From: an uncultured Geobacter sp.
GTDB lineage: Bacteria > Desulfobacterota > Desulfuromonadia > Geobacterales > Geobacteraceae
NCBI GenBank assembly: GCA_903925075.1
Contig: CAIYDQ010000275.1
Span: forward strand, 1 to 39,534
DNA length: 39,534 nt
Reading direction: 5' to 3'
Of this stretch, positions 1 to 9,691 are shown one piece after another. The notes beneath the pieces were generated by a model, which saw nothing but the letters and a program-made list of their open reading frames with translations, was not told the origin of the DNA and searched no databases. Numbering within the stretch: the first letter of the stretch is position 1; each line of letters opens with the position of its first letter. The position numbers and the translations under genes were made by a program.

Positions 1-282
1 GGGAACTGCCTTCGCATCGAACTTGGTCATGCCGGGGCCGGGATTGCGCATCTTGGCAATGATGTCCTTCTCCGTCTTGACGCCGTTGGCGGTAAGCGAC
101 GCCTTGCTCAAGGTCTTCTTGGGGTTGACGATGTTCTTGCCGCCGGGATGGCAGGCGGCGCAATGCTCATTAAATTCCTTCTTACCGTCGACCTTCTCGC
201 CTTTCTTGGTGTCGCAGAATCCGGCTGTGGCAAATACGCTCATTGAGAGCATCGCTACGGTGACGACCAAAGTCTTTTTCAT
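1..282 (-). CDS. Monoheme c-type cytochrome, class I-like (3' end missing)
   Basis: A secreted electron carrier, probably periplasmic. The 94 visible codons begin with a Sec signal peptide (MKKTLVVTVAMLSMSVFATAG) and carry one heme-binding CAACH at about residues 41-45. The segment MRNPGPGMTKFD near the visible end contains a Met of the kind that serves as distal heme ligand in class I cytochromes. The ATG at 280-282 has a strong AAGGAGG just upstream at 290-296. The reading frame runs off the window edge, so total length and any second heme are unknown. It is transcribed away from the liv operon but on the same strand. The exact subfamily and redox partner cannot be told from this fragment. 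Confidence 0.85.
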   Translation of the reverse strand, partial: MKKTLVVTVAMLSMSVFATAGFCDTKKGEKVDGKKEFNEHCAACHPGGKNIVNPKKTLSKASLTANGVKTEKDIIAKMRNPGPGMTKFDAKAVP

Positions 283-375
283 CCTGATACCTCCTTGTTG
301 GTGGCGGGCATAACCCTTTTAGTTGGCAGTGCTCATGTCATGGCCCTGATAAAGCTCAGGGAAGGCGGCATCAAG

Positions 376-404
376 CCTATACTAGAAATTTATTTTGTCA
401 ACAA
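376..404 (-). promoter_or_regulatory. Candidate sigma70 promoter for the cytochrome gene
   Basis: On the minus strand, TTGTTG (399-404) and TATAGG (376-381) are separated by 17 bp, about 95 bp upstream of the cytochrome start. A TTGACA overlaps the same place but would leave only a 14-bp spacer. It is the only plausible promoter between livF and the cytochrome, so the cytochrome probably has its own transcript. No terminator hairpin with a T-run was found after livF. Confidence 0.4.
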
Positions 405-436
405 CAGGATTGGCCTTATCTTACTAAGCCGAGAGC

Positions 437-1189
437 CTACGCAAGTCCCGCCGCTTCGATCTCCTGCTTGTCGCGGCCCAGATAGGCGCGCTGCACATCC
501 TTGTTTTTAAGCAACTCCGAGGCGTCTCCTTCAAGCATCACTTTACCCGTTTCCAGCACGTAGCCGCGGTCAGCCACTTTGAGGGCAGCGCGGGCGTTCT
601 GCTCCACCAGCAGGATGGTGGTCCCCTCTTCGCTTCTCAGCCGCTCGATGACCCGGAAGATCTCCTGCACGACCAGCGGCGCCAGCCCCATGGAAGGCTC
701 GTCCAAAAGCAGCAGCTTGGGACGTGCCATGAGCGCCCGCCCGATGGCCAGCATCTGCTGCTCGCCCCCCGACAGGGTACCGGCCGCCTGCCGCCTGCGC
801 TCCTTGAGACGCGGAAACATGGCGAACATGCGCTCCAGATCGGCGACGATCTGCGACTTCGGCTCGCGCGCCCGGTAACGCAGATAGGCGCCCAGCTCCA
901 GGTTTTCCTCCACGGTGAGCGGGTTGAAGACCTGCCTTCCTTCCGGCACCTGGGATAGGCCCAATGAGACCACCCGATCGGCGGCGAGTCCGGCGACCGG
1001 GTTCCCTTCCAGAAAGATCTCGCCGCTTGCCACCGGCAGGAGCGAGGAAAGGGTGTTCAACAAGGTGGTCTTGCCGGCGCCGTTGGCGCCGATCAGGGTG
1101 ACGATCTCGCCGCGATTCAGGTGCAGCGAGACGTGCTTCAAGGCATGCACCTTGCCGTAATAGACATTTAAATTCTTTATGATCAGCAC
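437..1189 (-). CDS. livF: Branched-chain amino acid ABC transporter, ATP-binding protein LivF
   Basis: One of two ATPases that power a LivFGHMK-type uptake system at the inner face of the cytoplasmic membrane. The 250-residue protein has a Walker A GANGAGKTT at about residues 34-42, the ABC signature LSGGEQQ, Walker B LLLLDEPSMGLAP and the switch His in LLVEQN-type context. Length is typical for LivF. It is the last gene of the liv cluster and starts 4 bp after livG ends, so the two are almost certainly co-translated. Substrate is usually Leu/Ile/Val, but this family also carries other amides and aromatic or carboxylic acids, so the true substrate is open. Confidence 0.95.
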   Translation of the reverse strand: MLIIKNLNVYYGKVHALKHVSLHLNRGEIVTLIGANGAGKTTLLNTLSSLLPVASGEIFLEGNPVAGLAADRVVSLGLSQVPEGRQVFNPLTVEENLELGAYLRYRAREPKSQIVADLERMFAMFPRLKERRRQAAGTLSGGEQQMLAIGRALMARPKLLLLDEPSMGLAPLVVQEIFRVIERLRSEEGTTILLVEQNARAALKVADRGYVLETGKVMLEGDASELLKNKDVQRAYLGRDKQEIEAAGLA

Positions 1190-1193
1190 GCCG

Positions 1194-1938
<745 letters not shown>

Positions 1939-1946
<8 letters not shown>

Positions 1947-2946
1947 GGGACCTCCGTACCGGCCACAGCCGCCTGAACAGCGCCGGGATGCCGCGCACCA
2001 GCCCTCCCGGCAGATAGATGGTCATCGAGATCAGCAGCAGCCCGTAAAAGACGATGTCGAAATCCTGGAAGGCGCGCAGCATCTCGGGAAGCAGCGTGAG
2101 CAGCAGCGCGCCGAGGATGGAGCCGTAGACGCTCCCCAGCCCGCCGATCACCACCATGGTCAGAAGTTCGATGGAGACGTGGAAGCTGAACGAGGTGGGC
2201 GAGATGAAGGTCATCACATGGCAGTAAAGGCTGCCGGCGAGGGCCGAGAGCAGGGCCGACAGGGCGAACACCTGCACCTTCAAGAGCCTGGCGTTCACCC
2301 CCATCACCCGGGCCGCCACCTCCGAGTCGTGGATGGCCCGCAGCGCGCGGCCGACCCTGGAGTCGACCAGATTGAGGCTCAAAAGGACGGCGACCAGCGC
2401 GAAACCCCAGACCAGGTAGTAGTTTTTCAGATCCGAGTCGAATTGGAAACTCCCCACGGCGAGGTTGGGGATGCCGGAGAGGCCGGACGGGCCGCCGGTG
2501 AGATCGACTGTCTCGTTGAAAGCGATGTGGGCGATGACGCCGACCCCGAGCGTGGCCATGGCCAGGTAGTGCCCTTTCAGGCGCAGCACCGGGAAGCCGA
2601 CCGCGAAGGCGAAGGCCGCGACGCTGACGGCGACGACGGCCATGGCGAGCCAGGGATTCATGGCGAAGCGCGTGGTGAGCACGCCCGAGCCGTAAGCGCC
2701 CAGGCCGAAAAAGGCCGCCTGCCCGAGCGAGATCTGGCCGGCGTAGCCCAAAAGCAGGTTCAGGCCCAGGGCGAGCATGCTGTTGATGCCGACGAAGATG
2801 AGCACGTTGGTGAGATAGCCGCCGGCCAAGGGCCAGGGAGCGGCGAGCACCGCCAGGCTGAAAACCAGGAACTTGAGCTTTTCTTGCGGAGAGGACGGGG
2901 TGTCGGGGTTCAGGCTGTCGGGCTTTAGTTTTCGGTGAGGGGACAA
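1939..2946 (-). CDS. livM: Branched-chain amino acid ABC transporter permease LivM
   Basis: Inner-membrane permease subunit with many hydrophobic helices. The stretch GLNLLLGYAGQISLGQAAFFGLGAY is characteristic of LivM, and the EAA-like cytoplasmic loop lies around AIHDSEVAARVMGVN. I place the start at the TTG at 2944-2946, because AGGAG sits 7 bp before it, giving 335 residues. An ATG at 2991 would add 15 residues that include the Shine-Dalgarno site itself and has no ribosome site of its own. TTG starts also fit both livK genes next door. It lies between livH and livG in the operon. Confidence 0.9.
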
Positions 2947-3018
2947 TTCCAAGCTCCTGCAAGATGACGGCTTTTGATGCGCGCCCTCCATCGAAGGGAC
3001 GCGAAAGAGCGCTGCGTG

Positions 3019-3903
3019 CTAGACCCGGTCGGTCTCGCCTTTTTTGAATAGCCCTTGCGGCCTGACGAACAGGATCAGCAGCAGGATGAAAAAGGCTATG
3101 GCGTCCTTGTACCCCGAGGAGATCAGCCCCGCCCCCAGCGACTCCAGGACGCCGAGGATCAGCCCGCCCAGGACGGTGCCGAAACCGCTCCCCATACCTC
3201 CCATGATCGCCGCGCAGAACCCCTTCAGCCCCAGCATGACGCCGACGTCGTAGGCGGTCATGGTGAGCGGCGCGATGATCACCCCGGCCAGCGCCCCGAG
3301 CGCGGAGCTGATCAGGAAGGAAAGGAGCACCATCCGCCCCACGCCGATGCCGACCAGGCTCGCGGCCCGTCGGTTGAACGAGCAGGCGCGCATCGCCTTG
3401 CCGGTTATGGTGTGGTGAAAGAAGAGCCGGCTGGCGACGATCACCAGCAGGGTGACGGCGAAGATCCAGAGGTGCTGCGGCAGGATGGTGGCGCCGGCGA
3501 CCTCGATCGGAGTGTCCCCGGAAAAAGGAGGGAGCGCCTTGGTGTCCTTGCCCCAGATCAGCATCACCAGGCCGCGGATCAGGATGCTGGCGCCGATGGT
3601 GACGATGATCAGGGAAAGGGGGGTGGCGTTCTTGAGCGGCCTGATCGCCAGCCGCTCGAACGCCAGGCCCACCGCCGTGGTGCCGACGACGGCGACCGCG
3701 ACGGCGGCCGGCATCGGGAGGTGCAGCGCAGTGATGGAGACGATGGCCAGCACCCCGCCCAGCATGACGAATTCACCCTGGGCGAAGTTGATGATGCCGG
3801 TGGAGTTGAAGATGATGGCGAAACTCAGCCCGATCAGGGCGTAAATGGCGCCGGTCGACAGCCCCGAGATGGCGTACTGCGTTATCTGGTTGAAGAACTC
3901 CAT
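3019..3903 (-). CDS. livH: Branched-chain amino acid ABC transporter permease LivH
   Basis: The first permease subunit: 294 residues, about eight hydrophobic segments. The N-terminal region GLSTGAIYALIGLSFAIIFNSTGIINFAQGEFVMLGG is the LivH hallmark, and GIGVGRMVLLSFLISSALGALAG belongs to the coupling-loop region. The start ATG follows GAGG by four bases and lies only 9 bp after the end of the upstream livK gene. It should pair with LivM to form the membrane channel. Confidence 0.95.
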   Translation of the reverse strand: MEFFNQITQYAISGLSTGAIYALIGLSFAIIFNSTGIINFAQGEFVMLGGVLAIVSITALHLPMPAAVAVAVVGTTAVGLAFERLAIRPLKNATPLSLIIVTIGASILIRGLVMLIWGKDTKALPPFSGDTPIEVAGATILPQHLWIFAVTLLVIVASRLFFHHTITGKAMRACSFNRRAASLVGIGVGRMVLLSFLISSALGALAGVIIAPLTMTAYDVGVMLGLKGFCAAIMGGMGSGFGTVLGGLILGVLESLGAGLISSGYKDAIAFFILLLILFVRPQGLFKKGETDRV

Positions 3904-3912
3904 GGGGCCTCG

Positions 3913-5052
3913 TTACTTGACCAGCGTCCAATTCTTGTTCTTCACTTCCACCAGCACGAAGGCGTCCTTGGTAAGGCCGGCGTGATCGATGGCGGAGAAG
4001 TTGAACACGCCGCCGATTCCGGCGAAGCCGCGTGTCGCCTCCAACTGGCTGCGGATACCGGCGGGGGTGTCCCCGCCCTTTTCGATGGCGTTTTTCACCA
4101 GCATGACGGCGTCCCAGGCGTGGCCGCCGAAATGGTCGCCCTCGGCCTTGAAGTGGTTTTTATAGTCCCGGATATAGGCGAGCAGCGCCGCCTTCTGCCG
4201 GTCGCTCTTGGGAAGCAGCTCCGCGACCAGCACCTTGCCGGAGGGGAGCCTGACCCCTTCGGCCGCGTCGCCGGCCAGCTCGATGAACTTTTTCGAGGAG
4301 ACGCCGTGGCTCATGTAGAGCGGCAGGGTCAGCCCCAGCTGCTTGGCGTTTCTGGCCACCACGGCCGGCCCGGGGTTCGTGCCCCAGCAGATCACCGCCT
4401 GGGCCTGCGAACCGCGGATCTTGGTGAGCTGGGCCGTCATGTCGGTGTCCTTGGGAGCATAGGTCTCGTCGGTGACGATCTCGATGCCGTAATGTGACGC
4501 CTGCCCCTTCAACTGCTCGCGCCCCGAGGAGCCGAAGGCGTCGGAGACCGTGAGCAGGGCGATCTTGTTTTTCTTCTCTTTTTTCAACTGCTCGTAGATC
4601 CTGGCCACCGCAAGGGAATCGTTTTGGGCGGTCTTGAAGACCCATTTTTTCACCGGATCGGTGATCTTGATGCCGGCCGCGCAGGAGACCAGCGGCACGC
4701 CCGCCTTTTCGAAGATCGGGATGACCGCCATGGCGTCGCCGGTGGTGCTCGGCCCGACCACCGCCACCACATGGTCGTTCTTGGTGAGTTTGTTGGCGAG
4801 TTGCACCGCTTTGCTGGCGTCTCCGCCGGTGTCGTAGCTTATCAGTTCCAAAAGACGCCCCTTCACGCCGCCGGCCTTGTTGATCTCGTCAACCACCATC
4901 TGCGCGGAGTTGCGCTCGGGTTCGCCAAGAAACGAGGCCGGACCGGTGACGGCGAACAGCCCGCCGATCTTGATGGGTGCCGCGGCCAAGGCGACCGTGG
5001 AAAGGCAGGTCAGGGCAAAGGAAACAACGGTAGTCGTCAGCAGTTTATTCAA
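3913..5052 (-). CDS. livK: Periplasmic branched-chain amino acid-binding protein, second copy
   Basis: A type I periplasmic binding protein that delivers solute to LivHM. The 379-residue protein begins at a TTG (5050-5052) six bases after a GGGGG-rich ribosome site; the open frame upstream of it belongs to the other livK gene and is not used. A signal peptide (MNKLLTTTVVSFALTCLSTVALA) ends at ALA-A. The mature part begins APIKIGGLFAVTGPASFLGEP and has the conserved YDTGGDASKAVQLANKL and VVAVVGPSTTGDAMA segments. No lipobox Cys is visible, so it is probably soluble. It lies 29 bp after a strongly similar paralog of exactly the same length. Confidence 0.93.
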   Translation of the reverse strand: MNKLLTTTVVSFALTCLSTVALAAAPIKIGGLFAVTGPASFLGEPERNSAQMVVDEINKAGGVKGRLLELISYDTGGDASKAVQLANKLTKNDHVVAVVGPSTTGDAMAVIPIFEKAGVPLVSCAAGIKITDPVKKWVFKTAQNDSLAVARIYEQLKKEKKNKIALLTVSDAFGSSGREQLKGQASHYGIEIVTDETYAPKDTDMTAQLTKIRGSQAQAVICWGTNPGPAVVARNAKQLGLTLPLYMSHGVSSKKFIELAGDAAEGVRLPSGKVLVAELLPKSDRQKAALLAYIRDYKNHFKAEGDHFGGHAWDAVMLVKNAIEKGGDTPAGIRSQLEATRGFAGIGGVFNFSAIDHAGLTKDAFVLVEVKNKNWTLVK

Positions 5053-5081
5053 GAAAAACCCCCTTTTCTTTTCATTTATTT

Positions 5082-6221
5082 TCAGTGAACGATGGTCCAA
5101 TCGCCGTTTTGGATGCGCACCATCTCGAAAGCGGAGAGATCGAGGCCGTTGTGGTCGGTAGGACTCATCTTGAAGACGCCGGAAACGCCGACCAGCCTCC
5201 CCTGTTTTTCGATCTCGTCGCGAATCTGCGCCGGGGTGGCGGCGCCGTTTTTCACTGCGGCGCCGATGATCTGGAAGCCGTCGTAGGCGTAGCCGCCGAA
5301 GGTGGAAGGCTCGACGCCATAGGCCTTCTTGTAGTCGTCGGCGTAATCCTTGAGCAGTTTCGCCTGGGGATCGCTCTTTTTCAGCAGGTGGTAGACCGCG
5401 AGCTTGCCTGCCGGCAGCATGATCCCTTGGGCCGCCTCGTTGCCGGCAAGCTCGATGAACTTTTTGGAAGCGACGCCGTGGCTTTGGTAGAGCTGGATCT
5501 TCAAGCCCAACTGGTGCATGTTCTTGGCGACCACAGCCGGCCCCGGATTGGTGCCCCAGCAGATGACCGCGTCGGGCTTGGCCGCCTTGATCTTGTAGAG
5601 CTGCGGGGTCATGTCGGTGTCTTTGGGAGAGTAGACCTCGTCGGCCACGATCTTGAAGCCGCGCTTGGCGGCCATCGCCTTCAGCTGCTCGCGCCCGGAG
5701 GCGCCGAAGGAGTCGGAAACCGTGATCAGCGCCAGGTTCTTTTGCTTCAGCTTCTCGGCCTGGTTGAAGATCTTCTCGGCAGCCACATGGTCGTTGGCCG
5801 GCGTCTTGAAGACCCACTTTTTCACCGGGTCGGTGATTTTGATGCCGGCGGCGCAGGAGATCAGCGGGATCTGCTCCTTCTCGGCGATCGGGATCACCGC
5901 CATGGTTTCGCCGGTGGTGGTGGGTCCGACGATGACGGCGACGTGGTCGTTCTTGATCAGTTTGTTGGCCAGCTGCACGGCCTTGGTGGCGTCGCCGCCG
6001 GTGTCGTAGATCACCAGCTCGATCTTGGCGCCCTTGATGCCCCCCTTGGCGTTGGCCTCCTTCACCAGCAGTTCCAGGGTGTTTTTCTCGGGCTCGCCCA
6101 GAAAGGAAGCGGGGCCGGTGACGGCGAAAAGCGCGCCGATCTTGACCGGCGCAGCGGCGAGCGCGGCGTTGGCGCTGCAAAGAAGCATGATGAGGCTGAC
6201 GCTACCGAGAATCCTTCTCAA
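5082..6221 (-). CDS. livK: Periplasmic branched-chain amino acid-binding protein, first copy
   Basis: Paralog of the next gene, also 379 residues and also starting with TTG (6219-6221), about 8 bp after AGGAGG. The longer open frame upstream lacks any ribosome site. A signal peptide (MRRILGSVSLIMLLCSANAALA) is followed by mature APVKIGALFAVTGPASFLGEP. Segments YDTGGDATKAVQLANKL, DPVKKWVFKTPANDH and WGTNPGPAVVAKN match the second copy nearly word for word. Two binding proteins feeding one permease usually means two related ligands or two affinities. It follows the ACT-domain gene after 52 bp with no terminator between. Confidence 0.93.
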   Translation of the reverse strand: MRRILGSVSLIMLLCSANAALAAAPVKIGALFAVTGPASFLGEPEKNTLELLVKEANAKGGIKGAKIELVIYDTGGDATKAVQLANKLIKNDHVAVIVGPTTTGETMAVIPIAEKEQIPLISCAAGIKITDPVKKWVFKTPANDHVAAEKIFNQAEKLKQKNLALITVSDSFGASGREQLKAMAAKRGFKIVADEVYSPKDTDMTPQLYKIKAAKPDAVICWGTNPGPAVVAKNMHQLGLKIQLYQSHGVASKKFIELAGNEAAQGIMLPAGKLAVYHLLKKSDPQAKLLKDYADDYKKAYGVEPSTFGGYAYDGFQIIGAAVKNGAATPAQIRDEIEKQGRLVGVSGVFKMSPTDHNGLDLSAFEMVRIQNGDWTIVH

Positions 6222-6273
6222 AAAAATACCCTCCTGTTTTTTAAACCATTTGTATTTAAATTTTGCTCGGCCG

Positions 6274-6705
6274 CTACATGCCGTAAAGCCGCTCGCCGGG
6301 CAGCACCGCGAACTGTCTGGCGACGAGCGCGGCAATCGCTTTTTGGGTCTCGTCGAAGCGGAAGATCATCACGGCGTTCTCGGCGTTGCGCTCGACGAAG
6401 GCGTACATGTACTCCACGTTGATCCCCTCCTCGTCCAGGGCCTGCAACACGTCGGCCAGCCCGCCGGGACGATCGGGTATCTCCACGGCGACCACCTCGG
6501 TCTTGCTGACCGTGAAGCCCCGCTCCTTCAGCGCGGACTTGGCGTGGTCCGTGTGGTCGACGATCAGGCGCAATATGCCGAAATCGGAGGTGTCCGCCAG
6601 CGAGAGCGTGCGGATGTTGACGCCGGCGTCTCCCAGGATGCGCGTCACCTCGGCAAGCCTGCCGAACTTGTTTTCGATGAAAACGGAGATCTGCTCCACG
6701 TGCAT
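6274..6705 (-). CDS. Tandem ACT-domain protein
   Basis: A 143-residue protein made of two ACT folds, which bind amino acids or similar small ligands and regulate enzymes or transporters. The first runs over [23 protein letters not shown] and the second over [19 protein letters not shown]. The start ATG has AAAGGAGG at good distance, and that site overlaps the paaK stop region, leaving an 11-bp gap. ACT proteins of this type are commonly found beside phenylacetate-CoA ligase genes in Geobacter-like and other anaerobic bacteria, so it is probably the regulatory partner or sensor of the pathway. The ligand is unknown. Confidence 0.85.
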   Translation of the reverse strand: MHVEQISVFIENKFGRLAEVTRILGDAGVNIRTLSLADTSDFGILRLIVDHTDHAKSALKERGFTVSKTEVVAVEIPDRPGGLADVLQALDEEGINVEYMYAFVERNAENAVMIFRFDETQKAIAALVARQFAVLPGERLYGM

Positions 6706-6716
6706 GACTGCCTCCT

Positions 6717-8021
6717 TTAGGCCTGGTTTCTCTTGTCGATGACCCTTTTCGCCTTCCCTTCGCTGCGGGTTATGCTCTTGGGCTCCACGAGCCGTACCCG
6801 GCAGGTGACTCCCAGCATCTCCTTGATCTGCTTCTCGATCCGCAGGGAGAGCGCCTGGAGGTGCTTCACCTCGTCGGAGAACATCTGCTCGCCCACCTCG
6901 ACCTGAACCTCCAGCGTGTCCAGGGTCTCGTGCCTGTCGACCACCAGCAGGTAGTGCGGCTCCACCCCCTCGACCCCCATCAGGATCGATTCGATCTGGG
7001 ACGGGAAGACGTTCACGCCGCGGATGATCAGCATGTCGTCGCTGCGGCCGCTCATGCGCGCGATGCGCGCGTGGGTCCTGCCACAGATGCACGGCTCGTA
7101 GCTGATGGAGGTGATGTCGCGCGTCCGGTAACGGATCAGCGGTATCCCTTCCTTGGTGATGGTGGTGATGACCAGCTCCCCTTCCCTGCCGGCGCCGAGC
7201 AGTTCGCCGGTTTCCGGATCGATGATCTCGGGAATGAAGTGGTCCTCCCAGATATGCAGCCCCTGCTTCGCCTCGCAGCACTCGATGGCGACGCCCGGCC
7301 CCATGATCTCGGAGAGCCCGTAGATGTCGACGGCGGAAATGTTCAGCTTCTGCTCGATGTCGGCGCGCATCTCCTCGGACCAGGGCTCGGCGCCGAAGAT
7401 GCCGACGCGCAGCTTCAGATCGCGGAAATCGATCCCTTCCTCCCTGGCGGCCTCCGCCATGAACAGCGAATAAGAAGGCGTGCAGGTGAGCACCGTGGAA
7501 CCGAAGTCCTGCATGATCATGATCTGTTTTTTGGTGTTCCCCCCCGACATCGGGATCACCGAGGCGCCCAGCCTCTCGGCGCCGTAGTGGGCGCCGAGGC
7601 CGCCGGTGAAGAGGCCGTAGCCGTAGGAGTTGTGAATGATGTCGCCCTTGTGGGCGCCGGCGGCGACGAAGGAGCGGGCCATCAACTCGCTCCAGTTGTC
7701 GATGTCCTTTTTGGTGTAGCCCACCACCGTGGGTTTGCCGGTGGTGCCGGAAGAGGCGTGGATGCGGACGATCTCTTCCATGGGCGCCGCGAACATGCGG
7801 TACGGGTAGCTGTCGCGCAGGTCCTGTTTGTAGGTGAAGGGGAGCTTGGCCAGATCCTGGAGCGTCTTCACCGAGTCGGCGCCGATGCCCGCTTTGCCGA
7901 GCGACTCCCGGTAGAACGGCACGTTTTTCAGGACGCGGCGCACCATGGTCTTCAGCCTTTTCAGTTGCAGCGCCTCGATCGCCTCCCGCGGCAGCGTCTC
8001 GAACTCCTCGTTGAAGAACAT
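6717..8021 (-). CDS. paaK: Phenylacetate-CoA ligase family protein
   Basis: An AMP-forming acyl-CoA synthetase: it would adenylate an aryl or acyl acid and transfer it to CoA in the cytoplasm. The 434-residue length is typical of the PaaK family. The ATP-binding loop [16 protein letters not shown] lies at about residues 90-105, the [11 protein letters not shown] motif near 235-245, and the C-terminal part holds RTRD and a conserved KRVIDKRN end. GAGGAG precedes the ATG. It is the first gene of the operon and has a strong promoter 55-85 bp upstream. In relatives this gene often accompanies indolepyruvate:ferredoxin oxidoreductase genes; none is present here. Phenylacetate is the family default, not proven. 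Confidence 0.9.
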   Translation of the reverse strand: MFFNEEFETLPREAIEALQLKRLKTMVRRVLKNVPFYRESLGKAGIGADSVKTLQDLAKLPFTYKQDLRDSYPYRMFAAPMEEIVRIHASSGTTGKPTVVGYTKKDIDNWSELMARSFVAAGAHKGDIIHNSYGYGLFTGGLGAHYGAERLGASVIPMSGGNTKKQIMIMQDFGSTVLTCTPSYSLFMAEAAREEGIDFRDLKLRVGIFGAEPWSEEMRADIEQKLNISAVDIYGLSEIMGPGVAIECCEAKQGLHIWEDHFIPEIIDPETGELLGAGREGELVITTITKEGIPLIRYRTRDITSISYEPCICGRTHARIARMSGRSDDMLIIRGVNVFPSQIESILMGVEGVEPHYLLVVDRHETLDTLEVQVEVGEQMFSDEVKHLQALSLRIEKQIKEMLGVTCRVRLVEPKSITRSEGKAKRVIDKRNQA

Positions 8022-8076
8022 GGCAAACTCCTCGGCAACCCTATAAAGTCAGTGGTATAGCTCGCTAATTCGGCGA

Positions 8077-8106
8077 AATATACTGTAATATCCGGTATTT
8101 TGTCAA
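8077..8106 (-). promoter_or_regulatory. Sigma70-type promoter of the paaK-ACT-liv operon
   Basis: On the minus strand, a consensus TTGACA (8101-8106) and TATATT (8077-8082) are 18 bp apart, with transcription expected to begin about 45-50 bp before the paaK start. No other promoter-like sequence or terminator was found down to livF, so one transcript of eight genes is likely. Confidence 0.65.
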
Positions 8107-8325
8107 CAGCTTTATAAGGTGAGCGCGTCGGCTCCAAGGAGTTGGCAGCGGAGTTCGCCTCGATAGTTGATTGATTCAAGTTTTTTCCACGCCGGTACTG
8201 GAGTTGGCCGAAGTTTATTTTATCACAAACAATGTTTTGCAAATTGTGGAAATAGTGCTGCCCACGGGGCATGAAACGGTTCTTCCACCTTACCGGCGCT
8301 GTTCTTCGGAAAATACAATCCTATT

Positions 8326-8352
8326 TTACAGATTCGTATTTGCGGGTATACT
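8326..8352 (+). promoter_or_regulatory. Candidate sigma70 promoter for the holin-like and DUF72 genes
   Basis: TTTACA (8326-8331) and TATACT (8347-8352) are separated by 15 bp, or 16 bp if TTTTAC is used. The spacing is short but the -10 box is strong. The start codon lies 64 bp further on, behind GGAGG. Confidence 0.5.
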
Positions 8353-8415
8353 AGCTCGTGGTTCCCTATCGGCGGCCGTTCGTTCGGCGGCTCCCACCCC
8401 CCTGGAGGAAAAAAT

Positions 8416-8751
8416 ATGACCTTTCTTATCCACTGGCTGATCCGAGCGGTCGCCATCGTCATTACCGCCTATCTGCTCCCCGGGGTCCACCTCTCCGGCT
8501 TCATCGCCGCCCTGGCGACCGCCGTCGTGCTGGGGCTGATCAACACCTTCATCAAGCCGCTACTGCTGCTGCTTACCCTGCCGCTCAACATCCTCACCCT
8601 GGGTCTTTTCACCCTGGTGATCAACGCCCTGCTGATAATGCTGACCAGCGCCCTGGTTCCGGGATTCGCTGTCGCGGGATTCGGCTGGGCGCTGCTGTTC
8701 GGCCTGGTGCTCTCGGTGATCAATTACGCCCTGAGCGCGGTCGTCTTTTAG
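8416..8751 (+). CDS. Phage holin family / YvlD-like small membrane protein
   Basis: A 111-residue integral membrane protein with four hydrophobic helices (about residues 5-24, 28-50, 56-78 and 86-108). The pattern GLINTFIKPLLLLLTLPLNILTLGLF is the mark of the Phage_holin_4_2 family, which despite the name is widespread in bacterial chromosomes outside prophages. Its cellular role is not known. GGAGG lies seven bases before the ATG. There is no phage gene nearby, so lysis is not implied. The DUF72 gene begins 8 bp after its stop and is probably co-transcribed. Confidence 0.88.
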   Translation: MTFLIHWLIRAVAIVITAYLLPGVHLSGFIAALATAVVLGLINTFIKPLLLLLTLPLNILTLGLFTLVINALLIMLTSALVPGFAVAGFGWALLFGLVLSVINYALSAVVF

Positions 8752-8759
8752 GGAAGCGC

Positions 8760-9656
8760 GTGCTCTCCGGCGGCATCCGCATCGGCACCTGTTCCTGGAC
8801 CGAAAGGAGTCTCATCGACAGCGGCGCCTTCTACCCGCCCGGGGTCGACAGCGCCGAGCAACGCCTGAGATTCTACGCCAGCCGCTTCGACACCGTGGAG
8901 ATCGACAGCAGCTATTTCTCCATTCCCACCCGGGCGATGGCGCAGGCTTGGGCAGAGCGGACGCCGAGCGGATTCCTGTTCCACGTCAAGGCGTTCGGCG
9001 CGCTTACCGGCCACCGGATCGAGCCGCAGGGCCTGGCAAAAGAGCTGCGCGAAATGTTGCCAGCCGCGGATCCGGCGCAGACCGGCGTCCAGGTTTGCGA
9101 GCCGGCGGCGCTCAGGGCCATGGCGCAGGCTATGGTGGAGGCGCTGCAACCGCTGAAGGCCGCGCACAAGCTGGGCTTCGTCATCTTCCAGTTCCCGCCC
9201 TGGTTCGGCTATCAAAAGGCCAACCTGGAGTACCTCGCCTACTGCAAGCAGCTGATGGCTGGGCTCCCCATCGCCGTGGAGTTTCGGCACGGCAGCTGGC
9301 TGACCCGGCGGCACGCCGACGATCTTTTCGCCTTCTTGCGAGAGCACAAGATCACCTACATCACCTGCGACGAGCCTCAATACGGCACCCTAGCCAGTTT
9401 GCCCTTCCATCCCGAAGCGACCACCTCCATGGCCTACCTGAGGCTCTACGGCAGAAACGCGGAGAGTTGGCTCGGCCACTCCGATCTGCGCTACGATTAT
9501 CGCTACGACCGGCAGGAGTTGGGCGAGATCGCCGAGGCGGCGAAGAGGTTGAGCGTCGATACGCGCGCCACCTTCATCATGTTCAAGAACTGTCACGCAG
9601 GCCACGCGGTCGCAAACGCGCTGCAGATGCGGGAGTTGCTTGCGCCTCGCCTATAA
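8760..9656 (+). CDS. DUF72 domain-containing protein
   Basis: A 298-residue TIM-barrel-like protein of the DUF72 (YecE) family, whose biochemical role is unknown. It opens with the family signature IRIGTCSWTERSL and continues with FYASRFDTVEIDSSYFSIPT, VEFRHGSWL and ITYITCDEPQ; the C-terminal part has the YLRLYGRN and FIMFKNCHAGHAVANA segments. I chose the GTG at 8760-8762 because the open frame upstream overlaps the previous gene and the signature follows within a few codons; the ribosome site (AGGGAAG) is weak, so coupling to the preceding gene is likely. It ends before a strong two-way terminator. Confidence 0.88.
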   Translation: MLSGGIRIGTCSWTERSLIDSGAFYPPGVDSAEQRLRFYASRFDTVEIDSSYFSIPTRAMAQAWAERTPSGFLFHVKAFGALTGHRIEPQGLAKELREMLPAADPAQTGVQVCEPAALRAMAQAMVEALQPLKAAHKLGFVIFQFPPWFGYQKANLEYLAYCKQLMAGLPIAVEFRHGSWLTRRHADDLFAFLREHKITYITCDEPQYGTLASLPFHPEATTSMAYLRLYGRNAESWLGHSDLRYDYRYDRQELGEIAEAAKRLSVDTRATFIMFKNCHAGHAVANALQMRELLAPRL

Positions 9657-9691
9657 GATCAGTTTCGCCGTTAGATCCGCCGCAAAACATG

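Larger units (their letters stand above)
8022..8415. other. Divergent intergenic region between paaK and the holin-like gene
   Basis: About 390 bp without a convincing gene. It holds a minus-strand promoter for paaK at 8077-8106 and a plus-strand promoter for the small membrane gene at 8326-8352. The middle (about 8110-8320) has short open frames on both strands but no ribosome site or recognisable protein, and no clear hairpin or operator palindrome. Confidence 0.6.

Noticed and set aside
342-359. Terminator after livF
   Set aside because: CCCTG/CAGGG can form a 5-bp stem, but it has no T-run on the minus strand.
3913-6180. 755-codon frame apparently joining both livK genes
   Set aside because: Only the last 379 codons read as LivK. 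The first part is an alternate frame of the other livK gene, rich in Arg and Gly. A TTG start with a ribosome site marks the real beginning.
8171-8419. 82-codon plus-strand frame before the holin-like gene
   Set aside because: It runs across the promoter and ribosome site of the next gene and has no ribosome site or family features of its own.
8416-8751. Prophage lysis gene
   Set aside because: The holin-family name is historical; there are no endolysin, capsid or integrase genes around it.
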